Shown here in pieces: positions 7,425 to 16,024 of a DNA stretch of 41,064 nucleotides (position 1 is the first letter of the stretch; each line of letters starts with the position of its first letter). This DNA comes from CAZART01 sp964487555. GTDB taxonomy: Bacteria > Bacteroidota > Rhodothermia > Rhodothermales > VXPQ01. A program made the position numbers and the translations under genes. The notes beneath the pieces are model-generated. The model did no database searches. It worked only from the letters and a program-made list of their open reading frames with translations, and had not been told where the DNA came from. The stretch spans positions 1 to 41,064 of the forward strand of contig CAZART010000041.1 of assembly GCA_964487555.1 (NCBI GenBank), in the 5' to 3' direction.

Positions 7425-8693
7425 CTATCCCCTTCTCCGATATAACGCCTCGTCGACGACGAACAGCAGTCCGCCCAAAACGGCGAACACGCCCAACGCG
7501 AGGAAAGGCCTCCAGATCACCAGGCCGCCCACGCAGCCAAGGACCCCCCCCAAATATTTGATGTAGTTGAGCTGCTCGTTCGAGGTGTTCTTGATGAGCA
7601 CCTCCAGCTTGCGTTCGTCATAGCGCTCGATGTTGCTGACGATGATGTCATATACGTCGAGATTTTCGACGAAGCCGAGCACGATGCGGGTAACCCAGCG
7701 CTCGATTTCATCGGAGCGGGCCTCGATTTTTTCAGGTATGCGGTCGAGCAGCGCGTCGAGCTCATCGAGAGCCGTATCGAGATTGGAGGGCAGTTCGTAG
7801 ATGGCGGTCTCGATCCGGCGCTGAAAATCAGGTTCGTTGAGGAATCGATAGGCCCGAAGGGCAAAGCCTGTGAAGCCGCGGCCGGCGAATTCTTCGAGCT
7901 TTTCGCCGAGGAACTCGGCGATCCTTTGGCGGACTTCTTCGGAGGAAAGCACCGTCTCGAGATAGCCGGCCGTCAACGACTTCAGCTCTTCTCGAAACTC
8001 CGGATCCTCCACGACCCCTCGCGTTACGGCGAGCGTCACGTCGCGATACTTTGCGATGATGCCGCTCTCCTCGATCTTCTCCTTGATGATCGCCTCATTG
8101 ATCAGCTCTTCCGAGACGGCCTTGGCGAGTCGAAAAATGACGCGTTCGCGCTGGGCCGGAATCAAACCCTGACCAAAGATCGGCCGGCGCTCTCGCGGAT
8201 TGAAGAGCATCGTGATGGCCAGCCAGTTCGTAAAGAATCCAATCAAACCGCTCACGGATAGGATGCGGAGCAGCCCTTCGAGGCGGAGTGCAAAGCCGAA
8301 AGCCGCGACCTGTACGTCGGGAAAATCCCAGATAAAACTGAACACGAAGACGAGGCCGAGCAGCCAGGGAATAAGCTGCAGGAAAGGCAGGATTCGTGCG
8401 TGCGCGCCCACCGACCGCGGCGGTTCGGGCGCATGCCCCGAGGCGCGCGGCAGCGGAGGGAGATGCCGGCTGATGTACCGGGCGAGGAGGGTGCGAAGAT
8501 CGCGGGCTCGCTCGCGCGTGAGCGCGCGCGCATTGTTTAACGCCGTTTCCCGGTCAATAGGCGGGATTTTGTGATCGGCGGGGTCGATTTCGGCGGACGC
8601 ATCGGCCGCTTCGCGGCTCGCTGCCACGCTCGACGAGTCACCGGCGTCGACGGGTCCGTTCTCCTGCACCGGTTTGTCGGGATCTGTCGCCAC
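7425..8693 (-). CDS. DUF445-family membrane protein
   Basis: A 422-residue membrane protein. After a polar N-terminal ~100 residues comes a helix (ILPFLQLIPWLLGLVFVFSFIW) and the family signature GFFTNWLAITMLFNPRERRPIFGQGLIPAQRERVIFRLAKAVSEELI, followed by a long helical region and a terminal hydrophobic hairpin (YLGGVLGCVGGLVIWRPFLALGVFAVLGGLLFVVDEAL). This is the DUF445 (YjiN/YheB-like) pattern; the function is not established. The N-terminal extension rich in Asp, Ala and Ser is disordered-looking. It is the last gene of the leftward mla unit, 38 bases after the HD hydrolase gene, so a role in envelope homeostasis is plausible. Confidence 0.85.
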   Translation of the reverse strand: MATDPDKPVQENGPVDAGDSSSVAASREAADASAEIDPADHKIPPIDRETALNNARALTRERARDLRTLLARYISRHLPPLPRASGHAPEPPRSVGAHARILPFLQLIPWLLGLVFVFSFIWDFPDVQVAAFGFALRLEGLLRILSVSGLIGFFTNWLAITMLFNPRERRPIFGQGLIPAQRERVIFRLAKAVSEELINEAIIKEKIEESGIIAKYRDVTLAVTRGVVEDPEFREELKSLTAGYLETVLSSEEVRQRIAEFLGEKLEEFAGRGFTGFALRAYRFLNEPDFQRRIETAIYELPSNLDTALDELDALLDRIPEKIEARSDEIERWVTRIVLGFVENLDVYDIIVSNIERYDERKLEVLIKNTSNEQLNYIKYLGGVLGCVGGLVIWRPFLALGVFAVLGGLLFVVDEALYRRRG

Positions 8694-8731
8694 GTTACTC
8701 GGATCGACACGAATGTGCCGAGATTGGTAAA

Positions 8732-9295
8732 CTAATTCTTCGATGCGAGCCCCAGCCGCTCCGCACGGATCTGCATGCCTTCGATGACCCGTTGGATGTG
8801 GATATCCAGATCAATGCCGAGCTCGTCGGCGCCCTGCCGGATATCCTCGCGCGAAACCGCCGCCGCAAAAGCCTTGTCCTTCAGCTTCTTCTTGACGGAT
8901 TTCACTTTCATGCCTTGCAGTTTCGTGGGTCGCACGTAAGCCACGGCCGTAATGAAGCCGGCCAGTTCGTCCACCGCGAAGAGGGTTTTCGCTAGCTGCG
9001 TGTCACGGGGCGTGCCGGAATACGTTGCGTGGCCGAGGATAGCCCGGAGCATGACTTCAGGATAGCCCCGTTCGCGAAGAAGGTCCACGGCGACGAATGG
9101 ATGCTCCTCCTGGCTCGGATGTTTTTCGTAGTCCATGTCGTGGAGCAGGCCGGTCATCCGCCAAAGCTCCACATCCTCATCGAATTGTCGAGCATAATGC
9201 TCCATCGCCGCCTCAACAGCGTAGGCATGCCGGCGGAGGCTTTCGGTCTCCGTCCACTCGTGAAAAAGCTGAAGGGCGTCGTCGTAGGAGGGCAT
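8732..9295 (-). CDS. HD-domain (HDIG-type) phosphohydrolase
   Basis: A 187-residue cytosolic protein with the HD metal-binding set: His23 (RRHAYAVEAAM), the LLHDMDYE pair His52-Asp53, HPFVAVDLLRERG, His89 in ILGHATYSG and an Asp in AVDELAGFI. Proteins of this small single-domain type are predicted metal-dependent phosphohydrolases, often acting on nucleotides; no substrate can be read from sequence. The C-terminal half is a charged helical region (KVKSVKKKLKDKAFAAAV). It lies 15 bases after mlaD on the same strand, so it is probably in the mla operon. Confidence 0.87.
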   Translation of the reverse strand: MPSYDDALQLFHEWTETESLRRHAYAVEAAMEHYARQFDEDVELWRMTGLLHDMDYEKHPSQEEHPFVAVDLLRERGYPEVMLRAILGHATYSGTPRDTQLAKTLFAVDELAGFITAVAYVRPTKLQGMKVKSVKKKLKDKAFAAAVSREDIRQGADELGIDLDIHIQRVIEGMQIRAERLGLASKN

Positions 9296-9310
9296 GTCTA
9301 AGCAGGCCGA

Positions 9311-10243
9311 TTAGAAAAGATCGATCAGATCGAGGTGCCGGAGATATTTCTTCGGATCCTCCTGAAATTCCGTCATGATGCGCTGCATCGCGGCCAGCGT
9401 GGAATCGAACCGCTCATATACACTTGGATCGTTGATCATCCGGGCCACCGTACCGTCGCCTGTGTTGATTTTTTGAAGGATCTCGTCGAGTGTCGCGGTC
9501 GTGCCTTCCAGCTGATCCAGGGATGCCTCGAGCTGCTGCATCGACCGGTTGAGCCGCTGCACGGCGACGGCGAGGGTATCGGAGCTGGTGCCGGAGAACT
9601 CGGCCATGTCGCCGGAGAAGCCTTCCAGATTGACCATGGTTCGATGGAGCGACTCCTGTTGCGCACGCAGCGTCTGCTCGAGCGCGACGGCGGCTTGCCG
9701 GAATGCGGCCATAGTTTGCCCTACGTCACCACTCGCACCCTCAAAGAGCACCTCTGCGTCTTCAAGTGTTCGATTTGTACGCGTCAACACTTCTTCGACC
9801 TGGTCCGCAAGTCCGGGACCCTTGGACGAGACCATGTCCATTAAACTGCCGCCCACTTGTCCCGGAATGAACCCGCCTTCCTCCACGCGCGGATTGCCGG
9901 GGGGGCCGAGCTGGACCTCCAGATGGATACTTCCCAATGCGGCGATGCCGCCAAGCGTAGCGACCGACCCTTCCGGGATGGCGATCTTCTCATCTACATG
10001 GAACGTAACGAGAACGCGGTTTGCTTCCGCGCCCAATTCCACGTCGTCGACGGCGCCGACGCGGACGCCGTTGACGCGTACGGCATTGCCTTTATTCAGA
10101 CCGTTCGCATTTTCGAAGGACGTATTCATGGAGTACGTCCCGCGAAAGAGCGGCAGATCCTCAAAGTACCGCACACCAAGCACGAAGATGACGGCGGCGA
10201 TCACCAGCGAGAGACCTACGGCCAACTCTTTAGTGTATTTCAC
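9311..10243 (-). CDS. mlaD: MlaD-family (MCE) lipid-transport protein
   Basis: The substrate-binding MCE component of an Mla/Mce-type phospholipid transporter. One N-terminal membrane anchor (residues 5-24, LAVGLSLVIAAVIFVLGVRYF) is followed by an MCE domain about residues 35-115 (SFENANGLNKGNAVRVNGVRVGAV, then LGGIAALGSIHLEVQLG), and then by a long coiled-coil region to about residue 270. Length 310 suits the diderm proteins with extended helices that may bridge part of the periplasm. It is downstream of mlaE and mlaF on the same strand after an 80-base spacer, and the HD gene follows within 15 bases. Confidence 0.9.
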   Translation of the reverse strand: MKYTKELAVGLSLVIAAVIFVLGVRYFEDLPLFRGTYSMNTSFENANGLNKGNAVRVNGVRVGAVDDVELGAEANRVLVTFHVDEKIAIPEGSVATLGGIAALGSIHLEVQLGPPGNPRVEEGGFIPGQVGGSLMDMVSSKGPGLADQVEEVLTRTNRTLEDAEVLFEGASGDVGQTMAAFRQAAVALEQTLRAQQESLHRTMVNLEGFSGDMAEFSGTSSDTLAVAVQRLNRSMQQLEASLDQLEGTTATLDEILQKINTGDGTVARMINDPSVYERFDSTLAAMQRIMTEFQEDPKKYLRHLDLIDLF

Positions 10244-10323
10244 AGGCGGGGTAGGTCGTTAGGAATGGGGTGAGGATGGACGGAGTGGAATGCGGATGGA
10301 GTACAGGCGCGGCCGGGGCGACG

Positions 10324-11082
10324 TCATGAGCCAATAGAAGCTGGAACGCCGATCTTGTATTCGTTGGCGCGCACAAATTCCATCAGCACGTCGTCGTCGC
10401 TCGAATGAAGCTCGTCGATCGTCCCGGACCAATGGATCCGCCCGCTATGGACAAAGGCTACGCGGTCGGCGATGGCGAGCACGGAATGCATGTCATGCGT
10501 GATCACGATGCTCGTGACGTTCATTTGTTCGGTCAGCGATTTTATCAGTTCGTCTATTCGGTTCGACGTCTCGGGATCGAGGCCGCTCGTGGGCTCGTCG
10601 TAGATGATGTACTTCGGTTCGAGCGCGATGGCACGGGCCAGAGCAACACGTTTCTGCATTCCGCCCGAAAGCTCTGAGGGTGTCTTATCGCCGATATCGG
10701 CCAGGTTGACCATTTCCAGACACGCTTTCACCCGTTTTCGAATGACCGCGTCGGCATCGTCGGTAAACGTCCGCAACGGAAATGCGACATTCTCAAAGGC
10801 CGTCATCGAGTCGAACAGCGCGCCGCCCTGAAAAAGCACGCCGAATTTACGGCGAACCCGCCGCACATCACGGTACGAGACCTGGTTGATGTCGACGTCG
10901 TCGACGGTAACCCGGCCTTTGTCCGGCTTGAGAAGACCGATAATATGTTTCATGAGCACGCTTTTCCCCGAACCCGAACGTCCGATCACCGCGAGCGTCT
11001 CGCCTTCGCAGATGTCGAGGGACACGTCGTCGAGCACGACGACGTCTTCGAATCCCTTGGTGATATGTTGCATGCGGATCAT
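10324..11082 (-). CDS. mlaF: MlaF-type ABC transporter ATP-binding protein
   Basis: The ATPase of the Mla lipid-transport complex, 252 residues. Walker A is GRSGSGKS (34-41), the Q-loop lies in GVLFQGGALFDSMT, the ABC signature is LSGGM (138-142), Walker B with catalytic Glu is YIIYDEPTSG (about 158-167) and the H-loop is ITHDM. The GALFDSMTAFENVAFPL segment is typical of the Mla/Mkl subgroup. It starts three bases after the mlaE stop, implying coupled expression. It probably binds the MlaE dimer at the cytoplasmic face; no MlaB partner is seen here. Confidence 0.93.
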   Translation of the reverse strand: MIRMQHITKGFEDVVVLDDVSLDICEGETLAVIGRSGSGKSVLMKHIIGLLKPDKGRVTVDDVDINQVSYRDVRRVRRKFGVLFQGGALFDSMTAFENVAFPLRTFTDDADAVIRKRVKACLEMVNLADIGDKTPSELSGGMQKRVALARAIALEPKYIIYDEPTSGLDPETSNRIDELIKSLTEQMNVTSIVITHDMHSVLAIADRVAFVHSGRIHWSGTIDELHSSDDDVLMEFVRANEYKIGVPASIGS

Positions 11083-11085
11083 GGA

Positions 11086-11847
11086 CTAGAGCAGCAACAC
11101 GGCAAGGATCAGGTCGGCGAAAAGGATGAAGACGCAGCTCATGACGGCAGCCTGGGTCGTGCTTTTACCGACCCCTTCTGCGCCGCCGTCGGTAAAGTAG
11201 CCTTTGTAGCAGGCAATAGACGTGATGATAAAGCCGAATACAAGCGATTTGATGACGCCGAAGAATGCGTCGAACGGGCGGAAAAATTCCCGTGCGCCCT
11301 GGATGAATTCGCCGGTCGACAGATAGTCGCCGAGGTTCGCAACGAGGAGGCCGCCTGAGATGCCCACAAAACAGGCCGCAACGTAAAGCATGGGAAACAT
11401 GAGTACGCCGGCAATTACTCGTGGCGCGATGAGGTAGCTTACGGAATTCAGTCCCATGGCTTCAAGCGCATCGATCTGCTCGGAAACCCGCATGGTGCCC
11501 AGCTCGGCGGCGATGCGCGCGCCGACCCGGCCTGCAAGGATGAACCCGGTCACGACGGCTCCCAGCTCCAAAATCATCGACGGCGCAACGATGGCGCCGA
11601 TTACGGTGGCAGGAATGAAAGGTGATACCAGCTGATAGGATGCCTGCACCGTCGTCACGGCGCCCGAAAACGCCGCAGCCAGCGTTACGATCGGCAGGGA
11701 TTCGAGACCGATACGCACCATCTGGTCCATCGTATTTTTCCGATACGTTCGGAAATCGTCGAGCGATACGAAGGCATTGACCAGCAGCAGAACGTAGCGG
11801 CCGAGGATAGTAAACGGCTTTACAAGCCAGCCTAACGAAAGAGACAT
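11086..11847 (-). CDS. mlaE: MlaE-type ABC transporter permease
   Basis: The inner-membrane permease of the Mla complex. It has an amphipathic start (SLSLGWLVKPFTILGRYVLLLVNAF), then the family pattern QMVRIGLESLPIVTLAAAFSGAVTTVQASYQL, VTGFILAGRVGARIAAELGTMRVSEQIDALEAMG, and five to six membrane helices. I chose the ATG at 11845-11847 (253 residues) because the family usually begins at that helix. The open frame extends to an ATG at 11899-11901, giving 271 residues, and cannot be excluded; neither start has a clear Shine-Dalgarno. It is the first gene of mlaE-mlaF-mlaD-HD-DUF445. Confidence 0.92.
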   Translation of the reverse strand: MSLSLGWLVKPFTILGRYVLLLVNAFVSLDDFRTYRKNTMDQMVRIGLESLPIVTLAAAFSGAVTTVQASYQLVSPFIPATVIGAIVAPSMILELGAVVTGFILAGRVGARIAAELGTMRVSEQIDALEAMGLNSVSYLIAPRVIAGVLMFPMLYVAACFVGISGGLLVANLGDYLSTGEFIQGAREFFRPFDAFFGVIKSLVFGFIITSIACYKGYFTDGGAEGVGKSTTQAAVMSCVFILFADLILAVLLL

Positions 11848-11901
11848 GCAGCGTGGAGCAGCGTAGATCGATCTCGCCAAATTAGGTGTGCCAACTCCCA
11901 T

Positions 11902-12277
11902 ACGAAGCCTGCGCCGTTTCGGTTCGTTGGCGTATTCGTTTGTTCGTCGGCCCCCATTTTAACAAAAGGGGCTATTTAACAACAGGCGCTACGAGGAATC
12001 CGGAATATATCTCNNNNNNNNNNNNNNNNNNNNNNNNNNNNNNNNNNNNNNNNNNNNNNNNNNNNNNNNNNNNNNNNNNNNNNNNNNNNNNNNNNNNNNN
12101 NNNNNNNNNNNNNATCGCGGTTATAGAGGATTCATCTCTCGATCGCGGGCTTTAGTTGATTCACGGGCCACAGAGGATTCAGAATATTTTGCCCCGCCGG
12201 TTATATCGGTGACGCTTAGGTGTCATATGTAGGACGTTACTTGATCTTGTTTCAAATCTACGACCTCTGATCCCCAT
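11902..12277. other. Divergent intergenic region with assembly gap 2 and short repeats
   Basis: This stretch lies between mlaE (-) and radA (+). After the gap, ATCGCGG..ATTCA recurs at 12114 and 12141 with a related GAGGATTCA at 12173, a roughly 27-base spacing, so it seems to be another worn repeat. The last 90 bases before radA are AT-richer and should contain its promoter; a loose dyad TGAC..GTCA is near 12208-12224. No gene is evident. Confidence 0.55.
12014..12113. other. Assembly gap 2 (100 N)
   Basis: Exactly 100 N in the mlaE/radA intergenic region. Repeat-like sequence follows it. Confidence 0.97.
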
Positions 12278-13642
12278 ATGACTCGGACCAAAACGCGTTT
12301 CGTCTGTCAAGAATGCGGCCACGCCGCCCACCGGTGGATGGGGCAGTGTCCCCAGTGCGACTCATGGAACGCGATGGTCGAGGAGGTGATGCCGGCGCGG
12401 GTAAAAGCGCGGATTCCGCCGATGGGATCATCGAACGGCCGGTCCGACAACCGGCCGACGCCCCTGCAGGACGTCGAGTTGGGCGCGGAGACGCGCATCC
12501 GGACCGGCGTCGCCGAACTGGATCGCGTGCTGGGCGGCGGGATCATGCACGGTTCCCTGATCTTGATCGCGGGGGATCCCGGTATTGGGAAAAGCACGCT
12601 CATGACCGAGCTCGGGAAGCACCTTACCGGTCGGAAATTACTCTACGTCACAGGTGAAGAATCCATTCGCCAGGTGAAACTACGCGCGGGACGACTTGGC
12701 GTCGATACGCAGCGTTTTTATTTGCTCTCCGAGACGAATGTAGAGGCTATCATCGAAGTTGCGAAGGAGCTCGAACCCGACGTCATGATCGTCGATTCCA
12801 TTCAGACGGTCTTCAGGCCCGACGTCGAGAGCGCCCCCGGATCTGTGAGCCAGGTGCGCGAGAGCGCAGCGGCGCTGATGCAGGTCACCAAGGAAATGGA
12901 TTTCCCTACGTTTCTCGTGGGTCACGTCACGAAGCAAGGTTCGATTGCTGGTCCTCGCGTACTGGAGCACATGGTCGATACCGTGCTTCATTTCGAGGGC
13001 GATCGCCACCACGCCTACCGCATTCTCCGCAGCGTGAAGAACCGCTTCGGTGCGACGAACGAGATTGGCGTTTTCGAGATGCGAAGCGACGGGCTCGCGG
13101 AGGTGACGAATCCCAGCGAAATTTTCCTGTCGGAGCGGGAGTACGACGTCAGCGGATCGACGGTTATCTGCGCGATGGAGGGCACCCGGCCCGTTCTCGT
13201 GGAGATTCAGGCGCTCGTTACGCCCACCTCCTACGGTACCCCGCAGCGCACGGCTACGGGATACGACGGCAAGCGTCTTCAAATGCTGCTGGCCGTACTC
13301 GAGAAGCGGGAGGGGCTCCGACTATCCACCCATGATGTTTTCGTAAATGCGGCCGGAGGCGTTCGCCTCGACGAGCCGGCCGTAGACCTGGGCGTCGTCG
13401 TGGCTGTGGCCTCGTCCTTCAAAGATCGCGAGATCGACCACAGCACGTTCTTTCTAGGCGAAATCGGCCTTGGAGGAGAGCTTCGTACGGTTGGGATGCT
13501 GGAACCTCGCCTGAAAGAGGCGACCAAGCTGGGTTTCAAGCGGGCTGTCGTGCCGAAGAACAATTTGAAGGGGCTGTCGGAATGCGGTCTCGAAGTCGAG
13601 GGCGCCCGACGTCTGCATGAGGTGCTCGACCTCGTGCTTTGA
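12278..13642 (+). CDS. radA: DNA repair protein RadA (Sms)
   Basis: A RecA-related, DnaB-like branch-migration helicase used in recombination and repair. The 454-residue protein has the N-terminal C4 zinc finger (Cys10, Cys13, Cys24, Cys27), Walker A GDPGIGKST (99-107), Walker B in VMIVDSIQT, the RadA-specific KNRFG motif near residue 252, and a C-terminal Lon-protease-like domain (VNAAGGVRLDEPAVDLGVVVAVASS, then GEIGLGGELR). The length is normal. The gene stands alone, divergent from the mla unit. Its last 45 bases (EVEGARRLHEVL) are repeated just after the stop. Confidence 0.96.
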   Translation: MTRTKTRFVCQECGHAAHRWMGQCPQCDSWNAMVEEVMPARVKARIPPMGSSNGRSDNRPTPLQDVELGAETRIRTGVAELDRVLGGGIMHGSLILIAGDPGIGKSTLMTELGKHLTGRKLLYVTGEESIRQVKLRAGRLGVDTQRFYLLSETNVEAIIEVAKELEPDVMIVDSIQTVFRPDVESAPGSVSQVRESAAALMQVTKEMDFPTFLVGHVTKQGSIAGPRVLEHMVDTVLHFEGDRHHAYRILRSVKNRFGATNEIGVFEMRSDGLAEVTNPSEIFLSEREYDVSGSTVICAMEGTRPVLVEIQALVTPTSYGTPQRTATGYDGKRLQMLLAVLEKREGLRLSTHDVFVNAAGGVRLDEPAVDLGVVVAVASSFKDREIDHSTFFLGEIGLGGELRTVGMLEPRLKEATKLGFKRAVVPKNNLKGLSECGLEVEGARRLHEVLDLVL

Positions 13643-13685
13643 CGTGGAGGGAGCCCGGCGGCTCATGAGGTACAGGTCGCCGTCG
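13641..13685 (+). repeat. Degraded copy of the radA 3' end
   Basis: From 13641 the sequence repeats 13592-13636 with about 26 of the first 32 bases equal. In the matching frame it still encodes DVEGARRL, against EVEGARRL in RadA. The offset is 49 bases, so the copy starts within the radA stop codon region. Confidence 0.8.
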
Positions 13686-13689
13686 TCCG

Positions 13690-14156
13690 GCATTACGACG
13701 AACAGTGGACACGGCTCGCGCTTGTTCGATTTGAGCCTGGCCGCGCTTGCGTCCTGGTTGGTCCGAACCTGCGACGTTGATGGTATGCGGCGGGTGCCAG
13801 GTTGGCCCGCGGCTGAGATTTCGTTGCTACGCGGCAGGTGTCTCGTTGGTCGGCGCGGGCGTCCTCTTTTGTCCGCACCTGCGGAATTTACGTCCGCGCC
13901 TGCGGACTTTANNNNNNNNNNNNNNNNNNNNNNNNNNNNNNNNNNNNNNNNNNNNNNNNNNNNNNNNNNNNNNNNNNNNNNNNNNNNNNNNNNNNNNNNN
14001 NNNNNNNNNNNCTCTTTGTCATGCGGTGGTGTGCTCGTAGGTCTCCGCCTGGGCCTCGTTGGGGCGGATCTCCGGACGCGTTGTGCGCACGGGCAGATTC
14101 ATTTGTGCGCGCCCACGGACTTGGATATCCGCGGCGACTTCACTGGACACAGCGGA
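13690..14156 (-). repeat. Degenerate ~22 bp tandem repeat array around assembly gap 3
   Basis: On the minus strand the region reads as worn units of about 21-23 bases resembling ACGCAAGCGCGGACCAACCAGG. At least nine units lie between 13700 and 13911 and about five more after the gap. Beside the gap the plus strand has GTCCGCACCTGCGGAA and GTCCGCGCCTGCGGAC in tandem, a form also found next to gap 1. The end of the CoA-binding gene (CAAGCGCGGCCGG) resembles a unit near 13724. The repeats keep long frames open on both strands, none of which looks coding. Confidence 0.75.
13912..14011. other. Assembly gap 3 (100 N)
   Basis: Exactly 100 N inside the ~22 bp repeat array between radA and the CoA-binding protein gene. 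Confidence 0.97.
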
Positions 14157-14696
14157 TTAAAACCACCGCCGGCCGCGCTTGGCCGTGATGATCCCCGTAT
14201 TCATCCCCACCCAGTGCATGCTGCCGTTATAGCGGCCGTGCTCCATCTTTACGCATCGGTCCATGACCACGGCGAGCCCGCCGGACTCGGCGATTTCCGC
14301 CGCCTCCACACTGACGACGCGCAGCTGCATCCAGAACGAATCCGCCCCCACGTCGACAGCCTGTCGAGCGAGATCCGGGCATTCGGGTGCCGGACGGAAG
14401 ACATCCACCATATCGATCTCCCCGGGAACGCTTGCCAGATCCGGATAGGCCGTTTTGCCGTGCCAGGAATCGATCGAAGGATTTACCGGGACGATGTCAT
14501 AGCCGGCGTATTCCAGGTAAGTGGCGACGAAATGACTCGCCTTCCGGCGGTCTTGCGAAAGACCGACCATGGCGATCGTCGTCGTTTCTGCGAGAACCCG
14601 GCGGATGATGCCGGTATCCTGGTATTTAGCCCTCAGCTCCGGCTCCAGTGTGGAGTTCAGAGTGAGATCGCATGCAAGGCTTTGTCCAGATCCCAT
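14157..14696 (-). CDS. CoA-binding (YccU-like) protein
   Basis: A 179-residue cytosolic protein with a Rossmann-type CoA_binding domain from about residue 28: TTTIAMVGLSQDRRKASHFVATYLEYAGYDIVPVNP, then EIDMVDVFRPAPECPDLARQAVDVGADSFWMQLRVVS, then the conserved VVMDRCVKMEH. Proteins of this family resemble the CoA-binding part of succinyl-CoA synthetase alpha; their cellular role is not settled. The ATG lies inside the last 40 bases of the sulfhydrylase gene in another frame, so translation is probably coupled. The terminal codons AKRGRRWF merge into the downstream 22 bp repeat array. Confidence 0.87.
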   Translation of the reverse strand: MGSGQSLACDLTLNSTLEPELRAKYQDTGIIRRVLAETTTIAMVGLSQDRRKASHFVATYLEYAGYDIVPVNPSIDSWHGKTAYPDLASVPGEIDMVDVFRPAPECPDLARQAVDVGADSFWMQLRVVSVEAAEIAESGGLAVVMDRCVKMEHGRYNGSMHWVGMNTGIITAKRGRRWF

Positions 14697-16006
14697 AACA
14701 GGTCGTCTACGGTTTCAAGTCCGACGGAGAGGCGAATCATCTCCGGCTTTACCCCGCTCTCGATCAATTCATCATCGGAGAGCTGCTGGTGCGTCGTCGA
14801 GGCCGGGTGGATGACCAGGCTTCGAGCATCGCCGACGTTGGCGAGGTGCGAGAAAAGCTGAAGCGATTCTATGAATTGCTTGCCGGCCACACGTGGACCA
14901 TCCGTACCTGATTTCACACCGAACGAGAAAATGGAGCTTGGCCCCTTCGGCACATACTTCAGTGCCAGCTCGTGATACGGGTTGTCGCGTAGGCCTGCGA
15001 AGTTAATCCAGGCGACCCGCGGATGGTCGTGGAGGAATTCTGCGATGGCCTGCGCGTTCGCTACGTGCCGATCCATCCGAATCGACAGCGTTTCGAGCCC
15101 CTGAATCAATAGGAAGGCGTTGAACGGTGAAAGCGAGGCGCCGGTGTCGCGCAGCGTTTCGGCCCGCACCTTCATCAGGAAGCCGTGATGGCCGAACGTA
15201 TCGAAGAATCGCAGGCCATGATAGGAGGGCGAAGGCGCCGCGATCGTCTCGTACCGGCTGAAATCGAAGGTCCCTGCGTCGATGATGGCGCCGCCAATGC
15301 TGTTGCCGTGCCCGCCGATGAATTTCGTGGCGGAGTGGACCACGGTAGAGGCGCCCCAATCAATCGGACGGCACAGGTACGGCGTGGCGAACGTGTTGTC
15401 GACGACGAGGGGGATGCGGTGCGACTCGGCAAGTCCCGCCAATCGCTCTATATCGAGGACGCTTCCCTGTGGATTGCCGATCGTCTCGCCGTAGAGCACG
15501 CGTGTATTCCGCGTAATGGCGGCGTCCCACGCATCGAAATCTCCGGGCTCGACGAAATGTGCGGTGACCCCCAGCTTTTTGAACGTATGGACGAACTGCG
15601 TGCGCGTACCTCCGTAGAGGTGGGAGGAAGAGACGATCTCGTCACCGGGCTGCAGAAGCGTCATCATCGTGATGAACTGTGCCGACATGCCGCTGGCCGT
15701 AGCCACCGCGCCGGTGCCGTTCTCGAGGGACGCGAGGCGTTCCTCGAAGACAGCCGTCGTGGGATTATTGATTCGGGTGTAGATGTTGCCGTATTGCTTC
15801 AGCTCGAAGAGCTGGGCCGCATAGTCGGTATCTTCGAAGACATAGGACGTTGTCTGGTAGATCGGGACGGCCCGCGAACCGGTAACGGCGTCCGGAATGT
15901 GTCCCGCGTGAAGCATCCTGGTCTCGAATCCGAACGTACGCTGGTCGTCGGCGCGGCCGGTGCCGCGGCCCTCGGCAGAAGCGGGATCGGGCGTTTGTCT
16001 CGACAT
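14657..16006 (-). CDS. metY: O-acetylhomoserine sulfhydrylase (aminocarboxypropyltransferase)
   Basis: A PLP enzyme that makes homocysteine from O-acetylhomoserine and sulfide. The 449-residue sequence has FETRMLHAGHIPDAVTGSRAVPIYQTTSYVFEDTDYAA, the YTRINNPTTAVFEERLASLE segment, the cofactor-contact SSSHLYGGTRTQF and the Schiff-base Lys228 in HSATKFIGGHG. Length and the YTRINNPT motif fit the MetY subgroup of Cys/Met metabolism enzymes rather than MetB or MetC. The first ~25 residues look disordered. No SAM riboswitch is recognisable upstream, where there is instead a purine-rich repeat. Confidence 0.93.
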   Translation of the reverse strand: MSRQTPDPASAEGRGTGRADDQRTFGFETRMLHAGHIPDAVTGSRAVPIYQTTSYVFEDTDYAAQLFELKQYGNIYTRINNPTTAVFEERLASLENGTGAVATASGMSAQFITMMTLLQPGDEIVSSSHLYGGTRTQFVHTFKKLGVTAHFVEPGDFDAWDAAITRNTRVLYGETIGNPQGSVLDIERLAGLAESHRIPLVVDNTFATPYLCRPIDWGASTVVHSATKFIGGHGNSIGGAIIDAGTFDFSRYETIAAPSPSYHGLRFFDTFGHHGFLMKVRAETLRDTGASLSPFNAFLLIQGLETLSIRMDRHVANAQAIAEFLHDHPRVAWINFAGLRDNPYHELALKYVPKGPSSIFSFGVKSGTDGPRVAGKQFIESLQLFSHLANVGDARSLVIHPASTTHQQLSDDELIESGVKPEMIRLSVGLETVDDLLWDLDKALHAISL

Positions 16007-16024
16007 CGGTGGTAACGTGGGTGA

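Noticed and set aside
11951..11971. CCCC-A-TTTT / AAAA-GGGG hairpin upstream of mlaE
   Set aside because: Good pairing, but it lies in a divergent promoter region where a terminator makes little sense, and AT/GC runs of this kind may occur by chance.
13617..14861. 414-codon plus-strand frame across gap 3
   Set aside because: It crosses the N run, repeats and two minus-strand genes; only the DVEGARRL piece has meaning, as a radA tail copy.
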